A model generated the notes under the pieces. That model was not told where the DNA came from. It worked only from the letters and a program-made list of their open reading frames with translations, and searched no databases. A stretch of DNA of 64,000 nucleotides from Cyanophora paradoxa (taxonomy: Eukaryota; Glaucocystophyceae; Cyanophorales; Cyanophoraceae), in the NCBI GenBank assembly GCA_004431415.1, contig QPMI01000218.1, positions 55,628 to 119,627 on the forward strand, given 5' to 3'. The translations under genes and the position numbers were made by a program. Of this stretch, positions 50,651 to 61,885 are shown piece by piece (positions within the stretch are counted from its first letter, which is position 1; every line of letters begins with the position of its first letter).

Positions 50651-51649
50651 CCCCGCCCCGCCGGCCTCCCGTCGGGTCGGATCGGATCCAAGCCCGCACC
50701 AATCCGAGCCTCGGAGCGGATCCCAGCGGGCGCACCGTGGCGCCCCCCGCCGCCCGGGTCGGATCGCTCTCAGAGAGACAGGAGTAGATGCAAAGCAGTC
50801 GTCATTGCTCGCGATCGACTCGGCGAGCGTTTTTGTTAATTTCGATGTGCTACTGTGGCCGGGCCAGCGCGTCCTCCGGTGCCTCTTTACTAGTTTAGTT
50901 TTGCCGCGCGCACTCGCGCCTGGCGGCCGTCGCGGCTTGCAATTGCTGCCTGCGTCCTTCAATTCGAGGATGCGGCCCGGCGGAGCTGCTGATCATGATC
51001 ATGAGCTCGAGCTGAATTTAAAGCCGAAGCCAATCAATATTGCAGTTGCGAATTACCGTCGGGACTGCAGACTGCAGTGCAGTCTCGCAAAATCGAATTA
51101 AAACATGAATCTAAAGCGTGCAGCCTCCGAGGCTCAGGCGCCCCGCCGGGGCTAGACATACTGTGATAGCTCCGATCCGATCCGATCGATATCGCGACCG
51201 ACCGGCGGTGCCGCGCGCGCGCGCAAGAGGAGGACTTCGCGGACGCCGACCTCGCCGCCTGCTAGGCCCCGGCCCCCGCCGGCGGCCGCTCGGCTTTCCC
51301 GAGGCCGGGCCCGCCGGTCCGCTGCGGCCGCTTCGAAATTCGGGGATAGCCCCCAACATGTACACGTCGACACGCTGAAATTGAACAGGCGCCAGCGGAT
51401 GACGGGCAAGCTGAAGGCCGCGCGGGGGAATTCGAAGCGCTTGCCATCGCATTCTAAATTAAACAGAGCGATTGCAACGATCGCAAAAGGCTGCGAAAAT
51501 GGAGGCCGGTGCTGCAGATTTCGAAAGCGACGTACGCGTAGACTGCGAAAATAGCGGCGAAAACGGCGCACTCTGGAGGGGGGCGCGCGCGCCCGGCTGC
51601 GGGCCGGCTACAGGGGGCCGGCGGGGGCGCAGCGGGCTGCGTGGGCGCG

Positions 51650-52157
51650 GCGGAGGCGGAGGAGGGGCGCGGAGGGCGGCGGCGGCGGGCGGCCCGGCCT
51701 CCTCCGCGAGCAGCTCGACCTGCGCGGGGGCGGCGGCGGTCAGGGCCCCGCGGCCGGCCCCGGCGGGCGGGGCGGGGGCGGGGGCGGGGGCGGGCCTCGG
51801 GGTCGAGGCTCGCGAGGAGCGCCCCAGCGCGTCCCCAGCGCCGCCCCCGCCCCCGCCCCCTCCTCGCGCAGCTTCTCGAGCAGGGGCGCCCGCAGCGCGC
51901 CCGCCGGCAGCAGCAGCAGCGCGCGCCCCGTCAGCCACAGCCGCCCCAGCACCCGCCGCCTGCCGACGGGACCTCGGAGGGCGCAGGCGCGACTCCGAAG
52001 CGGCGCGGGGCGCGCACGCGGCGGACTCGAGGGGCCGCCCCGCGAGGCCGAAGCGGCGGACGAGCCACTCGACGACGTCGGGCGGCTGCCAGCCGAGCAC
52101 CTGCCGGGGCGACGCGTCAGAGGGTTCGGAAGCTCGAGCTTCAAGCTCATGAGTCAT
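51650..52157 (-). CDS. SAM-domain-like protein, spliced
   Basis: From the ATG at 52157 (MTHELEARASEPSDASPRQV) the minus strand encodes LGWQPPDVVEWLVRRFGLAG. After an interruption, in another frame, comes RLWLTGRALLLLPAGALRAP then LLEKLREE. The two halves match the start (W...DV..WL...GL) and middle (I.G..LL.L....L...L) of a sterile alpha motif. A third segment, QVELLAEEAGPPAAAALRA, follows. SAM domains mediate protein or RNA contacts. The intron position is inferred, and the 3' end is not resolved. Confidence 0.45.
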
Positions 52158-52189
52158 GACCAAGGGCGCTGCATGAGGGTGCTGCGAGC

Positions 52190-53270
52190 TCAAGGGGAAG
52201 GGCGCGCCGATCGAGGGTCGGGAGCATGCGCAGCGGCCGCGGGCGGCGGCGGCGGCGGTGGTGGTGCACGTGGCGGCGGCGGCGCCTCGTGGCGGGCGCG
52301 CCGGGAGCTCGAGCGCGAGCTCGAGCGGTCAACTGCAAGGGAAACCCCGGCGGGCGCCGGCTCCGGCCCCGCGGGCATGCGCAGCTCCCCGCCCCCTGCA
52401 GCCTTCTTCCTCGCGATCTTCTTTCCGGCTCGCGATCGCGAGGCGTCGGCGTCGCCGCGGTCGTCGCTGGCGGGCGCGGCCGCAGGATCGATATCGTGAC
52501 TCCGCCTCTTGGGCTCCTTCTTTCCCTTCTTCGCCGGCCGCTCTTCTGCATCTGGATCGTCATCGGCGCGTTCTTCGCCGGCCACGCCTGCCGGGGCGCC
52601 GGCGCCGGCGGCGCGGGCCCGCCTGCGGCCGCCCTCGCGATCGTCGTTTTGGCTGGCCGCCCCGGGCCCGGTCCCGGGCCCGCCCGCGTCGACGTCGACG
52701 TCGGCTCGCGGTGGAGCTCGACCTCCGCGCCCCCCCGCGCATGCGGCTCGAGCTCCTCATCGCACTCTTCTGCATCGCGATCGTCTGGATCTCCGAGCTG
52801 CAAAAAGTCACTGCACGTCATCGCCCTGCAATCGGGGGCTCGCGACCGCGCTCGGGCCCGCGATCGATATCGGGGCCGAGCGCGAGCGTGGGTGGGGCGG
52901 GGGCGGGGCACCCCGAGGGCGGCGGCGACGAAGGCGACGGTGCGCCGCACGGCCGGCCCCGCCTCCCCCACCTCCCCGTCCGGGGGCCCCGCGAAGCGCC
53001 ACGGCTCGCCCCTGTACCACCCCTCCCCCGCGTACTCTGCCCCCGGCCCGGCCCGCTAAGCGCAGCCCGGAGCGCGCGACCGGCCGCGGGAGCGCGCCGC
53101 ACCCTCGGGGGGGAAGTGGAGGAGGGGGAGGAGGCCGTGGCGGCGGAGCCCGCGGGGCCCGAACCAGGCGAGGATGCAGCGGTCGCGGAAGCGCATCGCC
53201 GCCTCCGCCGATGCCAGCGCGGGGGAGAGGACCTGCGGGGGCCCGGCCCGTGAGACAAGGCCGCGACGCA
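52190..53270 (-). other. Exon-like minus-strand segments, acidic/basic, unassigned
   Basis: Several open segments look coding: FLQLGDPDDRDAEECDEELE (about 52730-52800), EERPAKKGKKEPKRRSHDID (about 52490-52550), RSRAGKKIARKKAAGGGELR (about 52390-52450), EAGPAVRRTVAFVAAALGV (about 52905-52965) and AAMRFRDRCILAWFGPRGL (about 53150-53205). They alternate acidic and Lys/Arg-rich stretches, as in a nuclear protein. Introns cannot be placed with confidence. Confidence 0.3.
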
Positions 53271-53279
53271 CAGGGGCTC

Positions 53280-54180
53280 GACCCTATATGGCCTAAGCCT
53301 GGGCGCGGGCCGGGCGGCGCGCCTTCTCGTCCCCGAGGAGGAAGGCGGCGTATACGTAGAAGCGGCCCCGCCGCTCCCGCACCGACTCGGAGCGGCAGCC
53401 GGGGACCACCTTCGTTGCGATCAATTGCAGTGATCGAGCAAAGGTTCGAACGTCTTATAAAATTACCCGGCCACGCTTGAGCAGGTTGTTCCAGCGCCTC
53501 TAGATCTCTAGATCTTGATCCGCATTAATATTCAGAAATAGGATGCACGAAGAAATATCTCGTGCGAGAAAACATGTACACGCGCACCCGTGCACATGCC
53601 CTTGTCGACAGCCTTGTCGACGTCCTGAATTTCTGCGGATCCTTGCGCGAGGGGCGGGGGTCGCGATGGCGACCGATGGCGACCGTGATCAGACCCCCTC
53701 TGCGATCCGGTCCGATGCCATATGATGGTGGCTTGGCTCACCAGGCCTATAGCTAGGGCGGGCGGCTTCCTCGGGCTCGCCCTCCGGGCCCGGGTCCGAG
53801 TCCTCTTGGTCTGATTCGAATTCCGGATCCGATGATCGAGATCTTGCTCCGCACGTGCACGTGCACTCGCCGGCCCTGCAATCTGCAGCGTCATGATCAC
53901 ACGTTTGTGTGAGCGACATGAATGTGCATGTCAATGCATGTTTTGAAGTGGAATTCGAATGTACACGCAGAATATTGAGACTTAGAATTCGAAGCGGTGT
54001 CGGAGTCGGCGGCCTCTTCATCCTCGCGATCGCCATCGTCCTCCTCGAGCTCGCGATCGAGCTCGTCCTCCTCGAGCTCGTCGATCCCGAATTCGCCCCG
54101 CAGATCTAGAGCTCGAGGCGCCTGCCGACTTTGCCGGCGCCGTTTGCCAGTCTGAAGTGCACGTGGAGCCGGCGTTGAAA
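53280..54180. other. Interval without a supported gene
   Basis: Mixed composition. GAGCTCGTCCTCCTCGAGCT-type imperfect palindromes lie around 54030-54090. No domain or convincing exon was seen. Confidence 0.35.
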
Positions 54181-54187
54181 TGTCGTT

Positions 54188-55050
54188 TCAAACACAGCCG
54201 GCGCGTGAACAAACAACGGGGCGCACGAGCTTCTGGTACTCCCCTCGGTTCCCGAGGAATTCGCAAATTGCTTCGCGGGGGTTCGAGGCTGCTTCGATGT
54301 ACCCGTTGAGCTTTCCGTCTTGCAGGTCGACGAAGAACGGCTCGTTCTTGAAACCTGGAATCCGCGGTCGATTGAAATTATTCCGGAAATGCAAAGGACG
54401 GATTTTTTAAGAATACTATTCGAATTCCGGAATTGTTTTATCCGATCAGAGGTGCCGGACGGGTCGAAATTGAGCTGAGCGTCCTGCGCGCGCTGCGGGG
54501 AGGGCGTACATGTGCCCTCGCGCTCGTCGAGCCGCTGGCGGCAGAGGGTCGCGGAACTCGGTCGCGGAACGTCAACCGCGCCGCCTCCCGAGAAGAAGCG
54601 CAGAACGCATCGTCGATGTCACTGAGTCACGTGCACTCTCATCGCCTTGCGCATGACGATCTCGATCACCTGAGCATCCCAAGAAGATGCAGAAGAGAAG
54701 TCGAGACTCCGCCAGCAGAACTTTCCGCGCCACAAGCCTTCCTCGAAGCGGGAGACTCCGCGGAAGCCCGCGGCCGATGCCTCCCTGGCTCGACGTCGAA
54801 CTCGAGGAATCCGCGCATTAAAAAATTTGAATTCGCCACTTTGTGCTTGCGAAAAAGCGAATAAGAAACTTTTGAAAGGACCTCTTGTAAGGCGGAGACT
54901 CGGCCGGAGTCCTCGTGTCGCTTTAGAAAAGCGAACTTCGGAAGACGTGATTGTGGATATCTTCGTGATCGATTGGATCGAGCTCGCCCCTCTGAAGGGC
55001 GGCATAAAACTCCTCCCCTCGTATTCTGCGTTGATCCAAATTCAGTCGTA
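54188..55050 (-). other. Minus-strand exons including an AP2/ERF-like DNA-binding segment
   Basis: Three protein-like segments lie in order. The first is LNLDQRRIRGEEFYAALQRG then ELDPIDHEDIHNHVF (54922-55050). The second is GFRGVSRFEEGLWRGKFCWR (about 54720-54780), which has the YRGV...G.W.A.I.. layout of an AP2/ERF domain. The third is RPRIPGFKNEPFFVDLQDGK then LNGYIEAASNPREAICEFLG (54188-54394). Together they look like exons of one gene for a possible AP2-type DNA-binding protein. The AP2 match covers only the first strands of the domain, so the call is tentative. Confidence 0.35.
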
Positions 55051-56178
55051 GCTATAGACTCTTTCCTTATGTATTCATAAATTCGCGTATTTCAAACGCA
55101 CCAGAACGAGGGTAATTTAGAATACCATCTGAAAGACGAGGTGACCACCCAGTCCTAGCGTCGATGTGATCGCAAATGATAGCGAGGCGGTCCCGTTTCT
55201 TGATGGCGTCCTGTCCGCGATTTAGAGTAACCCAGATTCAGATACGTGAACACCGCTCACATCTTTTGCTGGAAGACCTGCAGTCGAAATCTGTGCGAAA
55301 TTATCTCAAGCTTAAGGTAGCGATCCAATGCTAGATCGAGATCAACGTCGCACCTGGCGCCCGCGCCAGCGGAAGGTGCTGTAATACTTTTGACACTGCT
55401 TCCGGACTCCAATTACTCCACCAGGATCCCTCGGACTCGAACGATGTGGCCAGCTGTCTTGCGGGACGGTGCCGGATCCGGAGGCCTTGCGCGCCGACGG
55501 CGTGAGCGGCGGTGTACATGTGCGACTGCCGCTGGCGGGGCGCGCGGCCGGCGGCGTCCGACGGTCCCTCGCGGAGAGGAGGTCGAGCCCGCCGCCCGCC
55601 GCGCCCCGCCGCCCCCGCCAGGGGCGCGAGCGGCGCGACGTTCGGGAGGGGCGCCAGGCGCACTCCGCCACGAGCCGGGGGGGAGGTCGCCGGGGCGGGG
55701 GGCCGGGGCGGGCGGGGCGCCTGCAGCGCGCCCGCCGACGCGGCGCGGCCTCCGCGTCGGCGTCGCTGCAGCCGCGGGCGCGGCGAGGAGCCTAAGAGGT
55801 CTCCGGAGGGGCCCCGCCCCGCACCACTCCGCCCGCAGCCGCAGAGCAGCGTCCCCCGGGGCCCGCCGGCGCGGGGGCCCTCGGTTTTTTTTTGCAAAAA
55901 TGGACGTCGCATTGATACAACACGGCACATGTATCAATGTTCTACGCGACGTGCCCTTCCGACCGGTCATCTATCTAGCCGAAGGTGCTAGCTAGGTGCC
56001 GGCCATGGGTCGCTCAATATGGGAGGTTCGCCTGAGTGGGGGAGCCATGGTTTTCGGTGATGGCCGTAACCAGACCCGCGCGCCCACCCCTTGATCAACT
56101 CCTCCATCCCTCATGAGCCCTGGAAGTGAAATGTCTCGCAGTCCTCCGCCCTCCCTTGCCGCCGCTCCGCCCCCCCGC
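55051..56178. other. Mixed interval, no supported gene
   Basis: GC-rich between 55500 and 55870. A poly-T tract (TTTTTTTTT, about 55884) is followed by an imperfect inverted pair, CATTGATACAACACGG and GTATCAATGTTCT. No domain recognised. Confidence 0.35.
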
Positions 56179-56215
56179 CCGTAAGAGTCTGCTAGACCCC
56201 TAAAAAAACGATTAG
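56179..56215 (+). repeat. 37-bp repeat, plus orientation (pair with 60145)
   Basis: Starts CCGTAAGAGTCTGCTAGACC and ends AAAAAAACGATTAG. It is an exact inverted match to 60145-60181 over 37 bp. Similarity stops abruptly on both sides. Confidence 0.9.
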
Positions 56216-57380
56216 GACCCCCGGTACAGTATTTCCCGGACCGGGTCCGATTTAGGAGCTCGGTCGGCGTGCGTGCCGGGGGGCGCCCTGCAAGCGTGAC
56301 CAACGCTCTCAGCTAGTTCGATAATGCCCGGATCGCAACTCGCCGCGTCCCCGGGCGAGCGGTGTGAGCTTCGGGCGGTCGGCAAGCGACCGGCACCTTC
56401 GGAGAGCCTCCGGAGCGGCGTGCCGGTCAGCAGGCGGCAGCAACGCCTCCAGAAGTGATAGTATAGCATACAAGATCTTTCTGGAATGCCGCGAGACACT
56501 CCCCGCCTGCCGACCCGCACCGCCCCGCGTAGCGCCTGCCGCGTCGCGCAAGCCTCGTAGCGCGGGCGCCCAGCGAGCAGCAGCGGCATCTCCCTGCCTG
56601 CAGGACACTATTGGTGCGCTGGTTTAGGTCGCGGGCAACAGTCGGTCGCGCGCAACAGTGCCGCTGACGAACGCGCAGGCCGATCGCCTGTCAGGAGCCT
56701 CTCCCGCTAGCTACTGCACCTGTAGATGCCACGGGGAGCCTCTCGGCTGTCCTACCATGCGGGTTTGCGGTCCGCGCGTCCGAGCGGCCAGCAGCAGCCG
56801 GGCGGCACGTTGGATTCGCCAGCCAACCTTCGGCCGGCGAGCTTTTCCGGCGTAGATAGCCTACAGCCGCCGGAAACAGCGTCCCGGGCTCCTTTTGCAG
56901 GCGTCCGCGCGCCTCGTCGGCTCACTGCCTCGGCGCACCTCGGACAACCGACAGCCGCGCGCCCAGGTGCGGCGCCGCCCGTCGTTCCTCGCGCAGAAAA
57001 GGATGATTGGAGGATCGCGCATGCTTAGGGCTCGTCCTGAAGCTGTTTCGCACAGGTCGGCCGGCGGCGTGCGGATTGCTTGCACCGTCGAAGGCGGACG
57101 ACGCACCGCGCACGCGCAACGCTCTGCAACATCTCTCCGGTTGATCCTGTTGCAGGCGAGCCGCGCCCGCTGCCGCGCTGCGCCCGAGCACCGACCCCCG
57201 CCGCAGTTTCATGGTCGCGCGGCCGCACCCGTGCGCTCCCGCCCAATCGCTGCGCATAGCCGTGATCCTCGTCTCAGATGCTCGCGAAACGACCGCGCGG
57301 GAGCGGGTCCTCCGCCGCTCCTTCCCCCCTCGCGGTGCTGGAGCTAAGCGGGCGCCCCGTCGCGGCGCTCGCCCAGGTAC

Positions 57381-57674
57381 GCGGGGACCTTAGGGGAGGG
57401 AGAATCAACTTTCGGCCGACCACGTAGGCTTATAGAGGGCTTCAATACGAGTTTAAAAAGCATAGTCTCCGGTCCGGCAGATCACTTTTAGAGACGACTT
57501 CCTGGCACCGTTGCCGGGCCGCTGTGCCACGGGAATCGCTGCCGCGGGCGCGTTCTCTTATCCCGCGCATTAATCTGCATCTAACCTCAATCCTGGAACT
57601 CGCAGATCTCGCAGGCGAGCTCTCAACGCGAAACGGCTGAGGAGCTCCGGGCGTTTCGGGTGCGCGCTCGCCAG
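57381..57674 (+). repeat. Direct repeat, 294 bp, first copy
   Basis: Begins GCGGGGACCTTAGGGGAGGG and contains GAATCAACTTTCGGCCGACC and GACTTCCTGGCACCGTTGCC. The second copy starts exactly 570 bp later, has the same length, and shows scattered substitutions. It holds no gene. Confidence 0.85.
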
Positions 57675-57950
57675 GGCGGCGATTCCTCCCAAAATTTTCT
57701 TAGCGGAGGCAGCTCCTCTGAGGGAGTAGAGTACGGGGAACCGCCTTTCGACCCCCTTCGATTCCGTGAGGAGCTTCCTTTGCGGATCTAGCGCCAGGGC
57801 CAGGGCGCCGCTCTTAAGCCCCATCAATCATCTTAAATGTCTCTTCAATGCGCTTCTCACATATTTTTGCCTCCCAGATTGTCGGGGATCGATCTGGCGC
57901 CCTCGTGGAGGCCGTGAAGGTCGGCGACGGCGTGCGCCGCCTCCAGGTCC

Positions 57951-58244
57951 GCGGGGACCTTAGGGGGGGGAGAATCAACTTTCGGCCGACCACGTAGGCT
58001 TATAGAGGGCTTCAATACGAGTTAAATGATCCTAGTATCGGGCCCGGCAGCTCACTTTTAGGGACGACTTCCTGGCACCGTTGCCGGGCCGCTGGGCCAC
58101 GGGAATCGCTGCCGCGGTTCCGCTCTCTTTCCCCGCGCACTAGCCTGCATCTAATCTCGAGTTCTGCTTGTTCAGATTTTGCAGGCGAGATCCCCACGCG
58201 AAACGGCTGAGGAGCTGCGCGCTTTTCTGGTGCGCGCTCGCCAG
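57951..58244 (+). repeat. Direct repeat, 294 bp, second copy
   Basis: Diverged copy of 57381-57674. Similarity resumes further downstream (GGCGCCGCTCTTAAG at about 57806 and 58251, then CTCTTCAATGCGC), so the original unit was longer and the second copy has an internal deletion. Confidence 0.85.
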
Positions 58245-58864
58245 ACCGCGGCGCCGCTCTTAAGCTCTTTGCATAATCTCAAATGACTCTTCAATGCGCG
58301 CTTCGACGTGCTTCTAGATCGCCCGGTTCTGAACGCCCCCCGCCTGACCTTATTCTGACATTATTCTGACACTATCCCCTAGAACGGACCTCCCGACCCG
58401 TCCCTGGCCACCGCAGGCGCGCCGGACCGCCGGACTTGTGCGGCCCGACGGCGACGGGTACGGGCAAGCGGTGCGTACCCCAACCGGGGGGTACATGATT
58501 TCTTAGTGACCTTCCTTCAGGTCCTCTTTTCTCGGCGCGGCGGCGGCGACGGACGGCTCCGCGCGGCTTCCCGTGCGCGTCTTGGCATGGCCAATCCACA
58601 CGCCGAGCGCGGCGCCCGGCGCCGCAGCCAGCGAGGAGCGGGGGCCCGAGATCTCGCCTGGAGAACCCTCTGGGCCGCCGCGCTCCTCTGCGCCTCCCCT
58701 ATTCCCGCGCGTGAGGATGCGCGGAGGTCGCTAGGATGATTCTTTGTCTAAATGTGCAGTAAAAATGCAGCGCGATGGTCGCTTTCGGCACAGCGGGGCA
58801 GTTTTCGCACGGTCAGCGGGCCCGGCTCGCTGAAGCGGGGTACGGGACGGCACCAGTACGGGGG

Positions 58865-59157
58865 GATCAGCTCCGCGGCCGGCGCGGGGGGCGGGCGGGG
58901 GCGGGGCGGCGGGCCTCGAGGGGCGGGCGTCGGCACTGGACGGCGCCGGCGAGACGGAGGCGCTGCGGGCGGCGGATCAGCTCCGCGGCCGGCGCGGGGG
59001 GCGGGCGGGGGCGGGGCGGCGGGCCTCGAGGGGCGGGCGTCGGCACTGGACGGCGCCGGCGAGACGGAGGCGCTGCGGGCGGCGGATCAGCTCCGCGGCC
59101 AGCGCGGGGGGCGGGCGGGGGCGGGGCGGCGGGCCTCGAGGGGCGGGCGTCGGCGAG
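58865..59157 (+). repeat. Tandem repeat, 110-bp unit, about 2.6 copies
   Basis: Units begin GATCAGCTCCGCGGCC at 58865, 58975 and 59085 with nearly identical sequence, including GGGCGGGCGGGGGCGGGGCG and CCTCGAGGGGCGGGCGTCGG. 110 is not a multiple of 3, so it is unlikely to code. Confidence 0.9.
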
Positions 59158-60144
59158 GGGCGCCGTCCGCGCGGCCGCCGCTCGCGGGCGCGGCCGCGCG
59201 GCGTTGGAGGCTGCGCCCCGGGAGGCAGCGGCAGAAGGCCACGACGGGAGAGGTGTTCATGTCTGCGCGGCGGCGGCGGACGCGGCGGCGTCAGCAGGGC
59301 GCTCGGGCGGCCGCGCGTGCGGGGCGAGGCCCGGGCGGCCGCACCGAGGTCCATGGGATCGTAGGGCACGTCGCTGCTGCTGTAGAGAGCGAGCTCCGTA
59401 CCGCCACGCTCGGGCGGGCTCTCTGCGCGCGGGCGGATCGAATCCTACACGCACGCGCTGCGCCGCCGGCGGGCTCACCGAAGTGCTGCGCGATGCCTCC
59501 GACGTTGCTGGGGCCCGCCGCGCTGCTGCTGCTGCTGGCGCTCGCGTGCTCCGCGCTGGGGTCCGCTGCGAGCGCTAGCGCGTGCGTGAGGCCGCGGCAC
59601 GCGTGCGGCGCTGGAACGGGCGCCGCTCACGCAAGAACGATGCGCTCTGAGCCAGCATGAGGCACGGAAGCTCGATCTGGAGCGTGGAACTCGCTCCCGC
59701 TGCGTCTAAGTCAGGGCGGCGTGGCGGGAAGTCGACCGGGGGCCGTTCGCGGCCCGGACAAGCGCGCGTACGTGCTCTGATACATTCTGAGATGTTCGAG
59801 ATGCTTCTGGAGCGGCTGGGGCGCCCGCCGGCCCCGCTCCTGGAATCTGCGAAACCGTGCCGCACGGAATACTCGGCCCGGTTCCTATTATGAGCAATTG
59901 TTGAAGTTGCAGCACGAACCGCTCGATTCGATTGCTTGCTGCTGGGGCCCTGCATCGGCGCCCGACTTCCGGCGCTTGTCCCACGTAGCTTTCGCCTGCG
60001 CTTGCCGACTGGGATCCTTCTGCTTCTCCTTGCGCTTCCCGGTCTTCTCTCCCATCTTCAAGGGCCTTGGCCGGCCTAGCTGCACGCTAGCTACGTGCTC
60101 GGCGGCGCGCGCCCGGCTTTGCTGTACCCTGTTTTTGGACTTGG

Positions 60145-60181
60145 CTAATCGTTTTTTTAGGGGTCTAGCAGACTCTTACGG
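60145..60181 (-). repeat. 37-bp repeat, minus orientation (pair with 56179)
   Basis: Exact reverse complement of 56179-56215. It lies 55 bp beyond the stop codon of the minus-strand retroelement frame at 60236, so it could be part of that element's 3' tail. The other copy would then be the 3' tail of a second insertion in the opposite direction. Confidence 0.9.
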
Positions 60182-60235
60182 CCTCCTCCTCACTCCGCCT
60201 CCTCCCTCCTCCTCACCTGCGCCCCAGGACCCCGA

Positions 60236-61885
60236 TTAGACGGTGTCCCGTTTTGTCAAGGTGAAGAAGGTGGTAGGAGGAGGAGATGAGGAAGGAGAGG
60301 GAGTGAGCGGAGGCAGCAGTTTGGGGCGGGCAGCGGATGCGGGGCAAGGCAGGGAGGGGTGCGGGGATAACAGAGTGGAGAGTTCGTGGGCACTGACAGG
60401 CGGCGCAGAGATCTGGGAGTGCGGAGGCGAGACGGGCCGCGAGGGGTCGGGAGGGGTCGACCGGGTTAGGGGGGGAGGGCGGAGCGAGGGGAGTGGCCGA
60501 AGCCATGGGGTTGGCCGAAGCCAGGGGGGTGGCCGAAGCCGATGGGGTGGCCGAAGCCAGGGGAGGGGCCGAAGCCGCTGGGGGGGCCGAGGCCTGGTGT
60601 GACTGGGGCCGGCTGGGGTTTGGTGTGTGAGGGTTAGTTTGGGTCGAGGGGGGCCGTGGGGCCGAGGGCGGCGTCTTGCGGGTTTCGTTGTCGATCGGAA
60701 GAGTTGGCTGGGGCGGGGAGAGGGGGGGAGAGTCAGCTGTGTGCGGCGTCGTGAGTGGTTTATACACGCCGGGTGTAAAGAGGGACGTGATTGTGGGTTG
60801 TCCCATGGGTATCGGCACCGTTCGCGCTTTTTTGGTCCTGCGCTTGGGGTCTTGCGGCCGGATGCTTTCGTTTCGTCGTAGGACGGGCGGGGCAGGTGCG
60901 GGGCGGAGGGGGAGGGATGACGGGGCACGGCGTTTGGGTGCGGAGCGAGGGTGTATCGGCTGTCCGTTTGCGCGAGCAGGCGACGGGCGTGGGCGTTTCG
61001 GGAGAGGGCCAGGGGGGGCCCCGTAGCGGGGCGTTTGGAAGGTTGAGCAGTGTTCATAGGGCCCGCAGGTGAGGCGGGCAGGACAACATCGTCGGGGTTC
61101 TCGGGTGACGGTCGTGATAGGGGTACCACAGGTTGGAAGGTAGGGCAGGGGATGATCTCGGGGCGGGCAGGGCATTTTCCTTTTCTGGCGTCGGAGTGAG
61201 CTTGGAGGGCAGCTGCGGAGGGGAAGCGGGTGCCGCAGGTGCAAGAGAAATCAGAGGTCCCGGCGGCGGGTCCTGCGGCGGGCGGCTGGGGGAGGGAGGG
61301 GGCCTGGGGTGGGGGGGCGGCAGGGAGTCGTGCAATTGTTTGGCGGAGATTCGCAAGGAGGACCCAAGGTTGGCCGTCCGAGCTCAATCCGCAGCAGAAG
61401 TTGGTGATGGAGATGGTGTCATGGAGGGAGGGGGCGGGGGGAGGATTGGGGGGAGGAGGGGGACCAGGCGGCTGCTCGGGAGGTGGGCGGTTGAGGCCTG
61501 CCCATTTGCGGTACCGGCGTTTGGTTCTGTCCGTAATGCCGTGACGGAACTCCCAAGCGTGATTGCGGGTGCAGCGGTCCCTCCAGATTGCACGCAGGTG
61601 TTGGTCGAGGAGCAGAGCTCGGTCTTTTTGGATTAGCGATGTGGTGGTCTTGTTGATGCCCAGGGCTGTGCAGAGGGCGGGCAATCCTGCTGGGGTACCC
61701 AGGCGCAGGAGGGCAGGGGCAGGGAAGGGGAGCATGTCAGCCAGGGCTGGGCTAAGCTTTTTCCATAGGGTGTCGGTGAGACCGGGGGGGCGGAAAAGGG
61801 CTGGATTTGCATTGGGAGAGAGGAGGGCGGATTGGAGGGGAGGTGGGGTCAGGGGAGACGAGGCGGAGGAAGGGGAAGAGTTCAA
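60236..61885 (-). CDS. Retroelement C-terminal frame with C2H2-like finger
   Basis: 549 residues, open from 61885 to 60236. It contains a basic segment (AIWRDRCTRNHAWEFRHGIT then DRTKRRYRKWAG), a finger CTCGTRFPSAAALQAHSDARK with a following Cys, and a Pro/Leu/Arg-rich C-terminus built on a short repeat (RLRPPPWLRPTPWLRP). It probably continues the upstream retroelement frame through a frame change and is not an independent gene. Confidence 0.5.
   Translation of the reverse strand: MNSSPSSASSPLTPPPLQSALLSPNANPALFRPPGLTDTLWKKLSPALADMLPFPAPALLRLGTPAGLPALCTALGINKTTTSLIQKDRALLLDQHLRAIWRDRCTRNHAWEFRHGITDRTKRRYRKWAGLNRPPPEQPPGPPPPPNPPPAPSLHDTISITNFCCGLSSDGQPWVLLANLRQTIARLPAAPPPQAPSLPQPPAAGPAAGTSDFSCTCGTRFPSAAALQAHSDARKGKCPARPEIIPCPTFQPVVPLSRPSPENPDDVVLPASPAGPMNTAQPSKRPATGPPLALSRNAHARRLLAQTDSRYTLAPHPNAVPRHPSPSAPHLPRPSYDETKASGRKTPSAGPKKRERCRYPWDNPQSRPSLHPACINHSRRRTQLTLPPSPRPSQLFRSTTKPARRRPRPHGPPRPKLTLTHQTPAGPSHTRPRPPQRLRPLPWLRPPHRLRPPPWLRPTPWLRPLPSLRPPPLTRSTPPDPSRPVSPPHSQISAPPVSAHELSTLLSPHPSLPCPASAARPKLLPPLTPSPSSSPPPTTFFTLTKRDTV
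60480..60600 (-). repeat. Minisatellite, GCCGAAGCC-based units
   Basis: Repeats of about 24 bp built on GGCCGAAGCCAGGGGGG (about six copies). They encode the LRPPPWLRP-type repeat at the C-terminus of the retroelement frame. Confidence 0.7.

Noticed and set aside
53050-53271. CILAWFGPRGL resembling the FGPRGL motif of sodium/proton antiporters
   Set aside because: Only eleven residues match. No membrane helices follow or precede in any frame nearby, so no antiporter is called.
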